Assembly: GCF_042648145.1 (NCBI RefSeq)
Contig: NZ_JBHRWV010000008.1
Location: 186,001 to 250,000, forward strand
Length of the DNA: 64,000 nt
DNA from: Salinicoccus sesuvii
Lineage (GTDB): Bacteria > Bacillota > Bacilli > Staphylococcales > Salinicoccaceae
Direction: 5' to 3'
The notes beneath the pieces are model-generated. The model was not told the origin of the DNA, made no database searches, and was given only the letters and a program-made list of their open reading frames with translations. Below, piece after piece: positions 60,220 to 64,000 of the stretch; the first letter of the stretch is position 1; the number at the start of each line of letters is the position of its first letter. A program made the position numbers and the translations under genes.

Positions 60220-60939
60220 CTAGACACCAAGGTTGACGTTGTGATAGACGTTCGATACGTCTTCAAGATCCTCCAATGCATCTATCAGCTTTTCAAACTG
60301 TGCTTCACCTTCTGCACCAAGAGACACTTCATTCTGAGCGACCATAGTATGCTCTGCAACTTCGTAATCTTCAACGCCCATTTGATCTAATGCTTGCTTA
60401 ATTTCATGGAATGCCTGAGGCGTACCATAGACCACTGTATAGCCGTTCTCTTCAACAACGTCTTCTATATCGACATCTTTTTCCATGAGATCCATCATGG
60501 TATCTTCAGGCTCAAAACCAATGAATACAAACACTGACTTTGCATCAAACATATAGCTTACCGCACCACTGACACCCATGTTACCGCCATTCTTACCAAA
60601 GGCAGCGCGAACATCGGAAGCAGTGCGATTAACGTTATTCGTCAGTGCATCTACAATAATCATGGAACCCTCAGGTCCAAAGCCTTCGTAGCGCAGTTCA
60701 TCGAACGTTTCTTCGTCGTTGCCTTTTGCCTTGTCGATTGCCTTATCAATAATATGCTTAGGAACCGAGTACGTCTTTGCACGATCAAGTACTGCTTTAA
60801 GTGCCTGATTGCTTTCCGGATTCGGCTCGCCTTTTTTAGCTGCAACATAGATCTCACGACCAAATTTGGCATTTACTCGACTCGTGTCCTTATCTTTCTG
60901 TGCTTTTTTCTCTTTGATATTATTCCACTTACGTCCCAT
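60220..60939 (-). CDS. YebC/PmpR-family protein, YeeN type
   Basis: 239 aa, closely matching staphylococcal YeeN: MGRKWNNIKEKKAQKDKDTSR at the start, GEPNPESNQAL near 43, VPKHIIDKAIDKAKG near 65, VDALTNNVNRTASDVRAAFGKNGGNMG near 100. The family has been called a transcription regulator, and more recent work ties it to relief of ribosome stalling; the role here is not decided by sequence. I start at the ATG at 60939, where homology begins, although an ATG six codons earlier exists. Confidence 0.92.
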   Translation of the reverse strand: MGRKWNNIKEKKAQKDKDTSRVNAKFGREIYVAAKKGEPNPESNQALKAVLDRAKTYSVPKHIIDKAIDKAKGNDEETFDELRYEGFGPEGSMIIVDALTNNVNRTASDVRAAFGKNGGNMGVSGAVSYMFDAKSVFVFIGFEPEDTMMDLMEKDVDIEDVVEENGYTVVYGTPQAFHEIKQALDQMGVEDYEVAEHTMVAQNEVSLGAEGEAQFEKLIDALEDLEDVSNVYHNVNLGV

Positions 60940-60993
60940 TCTTTCATCTTCTTTCATTACATTGGTTTATCTATAATATATCATTTATGTTAC

Positions 60994-61608
60994 CTATCGC
61001 CTATTGTTAATATAGCGGTACAGTCTCAGTAATCTTTTAATAATAATTAGGAGATTTAAGAACAGATTGAACCCCATCTCTCTTGGACTGAATTTTTTGT
61101 TTTTCATTCGATTGAAGTCATATATTGTGAAAAGGATGTAGAGTACAAGACCGGCGATTGTCAGGATTAGCGTCATATAAGGCAAATTGATAAAGAAGTT
61201 GAGCAGTGACGCAAAAATCACAACAAGCAACGCAATAAAAAGATATTTGCCCCAATGTGTGACATCTCTGAGAAGAAAATAGCCGATGCATCCGAAAAAT
61301 ACGAACACAAGAATTCCAAGCAGTACGACACGATAGAATACATCCTCCCCAAAGTCTATGACGAACGACTCAAACAGGCCGTAGGAAACAAGACCAATCA
61401 GGATTGCGTACAGGTGACTGATAATTGGCCCCGCCCTATTGAATCCCCTCACGAACAAAGAAATCATCATTAGACCGAATAACACAGCCGATGCAGTTGG
61501 ACGCCATTCCTCAGGGAAGTACTGCCCAAAGTATGTACCGATGCCAAATACTACCCAATAATATAGAAAATAGAGCCATACTTTCCGATAGTCATGCTGG
61601 GCCACCAT
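60994..61608 (-). CDS. Bax inhibitor-1 (TMBIM/YccA)-family membrane protein
   Basis: 204 aa with six to seven helices. The C-terminal part (ILFTIYDFNRMK...GFNLFLNLLIIIKRLLRLYRY) has the BI-1 family pattern of a Tyr-Asp in the penultimate helix and a short final amphipathic helix. Relatives conduct calcium or protons. The match is moderate. AAAGGTG lies 5 bases before the ATG. It lies 54 bases upstream of yebC on the same strand. Confidence 0.72.
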   Translation of the reverse strand: MVAQHDYRKVWLYFLYYWVVFGIGTYFGQYFPEEWRPTASAVLFGLMMISLFVRGFNRAGPIISHLYAILIGLVSYGLFESFVIDFGEDVFYRVVLLGILVFVFFGCIGYFLLRDVTHWGKYLFIALLVVIFASLLNFFINLPYMTLILTIAGLVLYILFTIYDFNRMKNKKFSPREMGFNLFLNLLIIIKRLLRLYRYINNRR

Positions 61609-61725
61609 TTAATCACCTTTCTCAAAAACATAATACATTTTCTCTACCCTTTGAGTACTATTTCATTCTAAGATTTTATTATCATTACAGGAATATTCTG
61701 AATATAATGGTTTTGTTTTATTTCT

Positions 61726-61742
61726 ATTACAATTATATTACA
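61726..61742 (-). promoter_or_regulatory. WalR-type box upstream of sle1
   Basis: On the minus strand TGTAAT-ATAAT-TGTAAT, an exact match to TGTWAH-N5-TGTWAH. It ends 32 bases before a TATAAT -10 at 61774-61779 that faces sle1, so it lies near -50 of that promoter, in inverted orientation. Confidence 0.65.
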
Positions 61743-61864
61743 TTGCGCTTTAGAGGCGGATTATTTGGTAAGATATAATCTGTAATGAAAGACAGCTGTG
61801 TAATAAACTAACAATAATATAAAATACATACATCATATCTATAATCCAGGAGGACAATACTTTC

Positions 61865-63061
61865 ATGAAAAAGATCATTACTGCTTTGACAGCTACAGCA
61901 GCACTTGCTACTTACGGTCTTGCGGATCAGGCGGAAGCTTCTTCATACAAAGTACAAAGTGGAGATACACTTTGGAAAATCGCGAATCAGAATAGCGTAT
62001 CCGTTTCCCAGCTAAAGTCTTGGAACAATCTTTCTTCAGATCTTATCTTCATCAATCAAAACCTTAAAACAAGTGGCAGCAGCTCAGATTCAACCAGTTC
62101 TTCCAATAGCTCGTCAAGCAACTCTTCGCAATCATCAAGCAGTTCTTCGAACACTTCTTCAAGTAATACGAGCGGATCTTATACTGTCAAAGCGGGAGAC
62201 ACTTTGAGCAGTATTGCTAGAGCAAACGGGATGAACTATAGAACGTTGATGAGCATCAATAACATATCTTCACATATCATCCACCCAGGACAGAAACTTT
62301 CACTAGGTGGTAATGCGACGAGTAGTTCAAATAACTCAAGCAGCAATTCATCAGACAAGTCAGAATCTAAGACCGAAACTGAGAGCAATACTGGAAATAC
62401 TTCAAACAATTCTTCAAGTACTTCTACAGGGTCATACAGCGTTAAAGCTGGAGATACACTCAGCAGTATTGCAAGAGCACATGGTACTACATACACAAAT
62501 ATTATGAGCCTGAACAACCTGTCCTCCACTATCATCTACCCAGGACAGTCTCTAAAGGTTTCTGGAAATGCGAACACTTCAACGAACACTCCGAATACCT
62601 CAAATAGTTCAAATGAATCAAACGAAGCGAGCAATAGTTCTAACGCTAATGCTTCTGAAACTAAAGAAACGGTTGAGCAAAGTGTGTCTGCACCTGCTCC
62701 GACAAATGTCTCCTATGGCAAGAACTACTACACGTGGGGCGAGTGCACATGGTATGCATTTGAGCGTCGTCAGCAGCTTGGAAAACCCGCGGGCAATGGT
62801 TGGGGCAATGCCTACAACTGGAATACTGCTGCAAAGAGTGAAGGTTATAAAGTGAACAACTCTCCATCAGTTGGGGCAATCATGCAAGCTGATGCATGGA
62901 CTAACTTCGCATGGGGCATGGGCCACGTTGCAGTTGTCGAAAGAATTAATGCAGACGGCTCTATCCTTGTCTCCGAAATGAACTTCGGTAGCGGACAAGG
63001 TGTCAAGGCTTTCAGAACAATCAGTGCTTCCCAAGTATCAGGACATAATTTCATCCACTAA
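61865..63061 (+). CDS. sle1: Sle1-type autolysin: three LysM repeats and a CHAP amidase domain
   Basis: 398-aa secreted cell-wall amidase. Signal peptide with cleavage near AEA-SS (residue 25). LysM repeats at about 27-68, 105-148 and 191-233 (each with Y-x-V-x-x-GDTL). They are separated by Ser/Asn-rich linkers, the first about 35 residues of mostly Ser. The CHAP domain spans roughly 282-398 with catalytic C294 (WGECTWYAF) and H354 (GMGHVAVVE). The first LysM lacks the usual PGQ.L end (FINQNLKT). It cuts peptidoglycan crossbridge stems for daughter-cell separation. AGGAGG lies 9-10 bases upstream of the ATG. Confidence 0.93.
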   Translation: MKKIITALTATAALATYGLADQAEASSYKVQSGDTLWKIANQNSVSVSQLKSWNNLSSDLIFINQNLKTSGSSSDSTSSSNSSSSNSSQSSSSSSNTSSSNTSGSYTVKAGDTLSSIARANGMNYRTLMSINNISSHIIHPGQKLSLGGNATSSSNNSSSNSSDKSESKTETESNTGNTSNNSSSTSTGSYSVKAGDTLSSIARAHGTTYTNIMSLNNLSSTIIYPGQSLKVSGNANTSTNTPNTSNSSNESNEASNSSNANASETKETVEQSVSAPAPTNVSYGKNYYTWGECTWYAFERRQQLGKPAGNGWGNAYNWNTAAKSEGYKVNNSPSVGAIMQADAWTNFAWGMGHVAVVERINADGSILVSEMNFGSGQGVKAFRTISASQVSGHNFIH

Positions 63062-63071
63062 TCGTCATATA

Positions 63072-63113
63072 GAAAAGCGGAACGGAATCTTTTAAGATTC
63101 CGTTCCGCTTTTC
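63072..63113. terminator. Bidirectional terminator after sle1
   Basis: Perfect 20-bp stem GAAAAGCGGAACGGAATCTT and complement with almost no loop, T-rich on both sides. Confidence 0.9.
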
Positions 63114-63125
63114 TTATTTTATATA

Positions 63126-64000
63126 CTACTCAGATGAAGGCTCCTCAAGCCTCGGTGCCTGACTGTTTATAATCATTTCGACCTGATAAATACGGTTGAC
63201 CAAGGCGTATAGCGGTGCCTGCGTCAACAAGTAGGTTGTCCAGGAAGACTTGGGTTCGAAGTCATGGAGGGCCATAATGAATTCTTCACAGCCTGGAAGT
63301 TCTCTAAACTCAAAGCGTGGTGTTTTATTCATCTCTTTCTTAGATAACCCTCCGCCTTTAATTCTGTATATCTCTACACCGTCGAAACTGCTTTCTGCAT
63401 CATATTGGACAACCAGTGCCGGGCGATCCCTCTTCACAAAGTGGATCTTAATGAGTTGACCTTCATATTCGACATTGATGATATCAGAAAGAATATCATT
63501 CAACCAGTTAAAATAGTATCGGCCTACATCTTTAATGTGCCAGCCTTCAGGGAGCGGGGCTCTTTGAACACTTCTGACATTGTTGTAGTCTGATGCTTTG
63601 TAGGACAGGTTCTTGCCGTATCTTTTGATGGGGGTATCTGTAGACTTGACCTCTGTACCATATGCACCGAGTACTTCCACAGTATAATCGTAACTCACTT
63701 CGTCTCCTACGAATATGATTTGCTCTACTCCATTTGCACGAGATGCGCGTGCGATGTTGTCCGCCAGAAGTATATATAAATCGTCAAAGCGTCCTTGTGT
63801 CTGTCTGTTCAGTCGCATGATAGGGTCTTCGAAAAAAATGACGATATCTATGTTCTTCAGTGCCTTCTCCACTTCCGGTAATATAAAAAGATCTTTCTTC
63901 AAGAATGTGATATCAAGATTGGTATCATCCTGATTGAAACTTGAGAATGCAAAAAGATTGTATACATCCTTCAGCTCTCTATAAAGATTCTGACCGATTC
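63126..64000 (-). CDS. NAD-dependent epimerase/dehydratase-like protein (N-terminus off the window)
   Basis: The minus-strand frame is open from its stop at 63126 to the right edge (291 codons), so this is the 3' part of a gene. The first visible residues (IGQNLYRELKDVYNLFAFSSF) look like the end of a Rossmann GxxGxxG loop. Next come DIVIFFEDPIMRLNR and QIIFVGDEVSYDYTVEVLGAYGTEV, as in extended SDR/epimerase proteins; the C-terminal 100 residues resemble nothing I know. A TTG at 63902 is an internal codon, not the start. Confidence 0.7.
   Translation of the reverse strand, partial: IGQNLYRELKDVYNLFAFSSFNQDDTNLDITFLKKDLFILPEVEKALKNIDIVIFFEDPIMRLNRQTQGRFDDLYILLADNIARASRANGVEQIIFVGDEVSYDYTVEVLGAYGTEVKSTDTPIKRYGKNLSYKASDYNNVRSVQRAPLPEGWHIKDVGRYYFNWLNDILSDIINVEYEGQLIKIHFVKRDRPALVVQYDAESSFDGVEIYRIKGGGLSKKEMNKTPRFEFRELPGCEEFIMALHDFEPKSSWTTYLLTQAPLYALVNRIYQVEMIINSQAPRLEEPSSE

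Noticed and set aside
61782..61806. TGTAAT repeat close to sle1 as a second WalR box
   Set aside because: The two TGTAAT units are 12 bases apart instead of 5, which does not fit the WalR spacing.
62080..62400. Low-complexity DNA repeats in sle1 as a tandem-repeat or CRISPR-like array
   Set aside because: They are Ser/Asn codon runs in LysM linkers with irregular units; no spacers or regular period.
63126..63902. Complete gene starting at the TTG at 63902
   Set aside because: The frame stays open to the window edge, and the residues upstream continue a Rossmann-like fold, so the true start lies beyond 64000.

Overview
The window looks like the chromosome of a low-to-mid GC Firmicute in the Staphylococcaceae. 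The proteins closely resemble staphylococcal NarG/NarT/NreABC, NrdEF, MoaA-MoeB, PhoPR, CcpE, MgrA/SarZ, ScdA, Sle1 and a YeeN-type YebC. Base composition is richer in G+C than Staphylococcus aureus, so a Salinicoccus/Jeotgalicoccus-type relative is my best guess (inference). I see no tRNA, rRNA, IS element, prophage or CRISPR array. Almost every convergent gene pair is separated by a clean hairpin terminator, as in a compact core chromosome.

Layout. 1-4.9 kb: 5' part of ribD behind an FMN riboswitch, then nrdI-nrdE-nrdF with tandem NrdR boxes. 4.9-16.6 kb: EamA transporter, recQ, a KipI-half/KipA pair with a small membrane protein, an MFS exporter, a sigma-B-driven GlsB/YeaQ protein, a PLD-helicase-DUF3427 protein, a CNNM/CorC (TlyC) protein with an unusual leader, and a one-cysteine MarR regulator. 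16.6-20.8 kb: DegV/FakB and a CydD-CydC-like ABC exporter. 20.8-37.4 kb: an anaerobic nitrate-respiration block. It holds molybdenum-cofactor genes (moeA-mobB-moaE-moaD-mobA-moaA, divergent moaC, and narT-moeB-moaB), then narGHJI-nreABC and a hemerythrin-like protein. 37.5-40.8 kb: phoPR and an ScdA homologue without its cysteines. 40.9-43.9 kb: a sigma-B-type LEA-like protein, a LOG-family protein, a GNAT and two small unknowns. 44-51.8 kb: two paralogous peptide-binding lipoproteins and a divergent dppCBDF-like transporter with CodY-like boxes. 51.8-55.4 kb: ccpE-MFS-DUF456 and a sigma-B-type stress SDR. 55.4-64 kb: DUF402, a YtrA-type GntR/ABC operon with a perfect operator dyad, an SDR with a degenerate active site, yebC, a Bax-inhibitor-1 protein, the LysM-CHAP autolysin sle1 behind a WalR-type box, and a partial epimerase-like gene.

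How it fits together. The centre is a nitrate-respiration unit: sensor (NreAB), regulator (NreC), enzyme (NarGHI with chaperone NarJ), transporter (NarT) and cofactor supply. Both putative NreC dyads sit at nearly the same distance from a -10 hexamer and from their start codons. Around it are redox and stress functions: class Ib ribonucleotide reductase, CydDC-like exporter, two hemerythrin-type proteins, MgrA/SarZ-like regulator and three good sigma-B promoters.

No wholly new multi-gene system is evident. The best leads are the tlyC leader, the cysteine-less ScdA, two SDRs lacking the catalytic lysine, the hemerythrin gene at the end of the nar-nre operon, and the half-size KipI partner.
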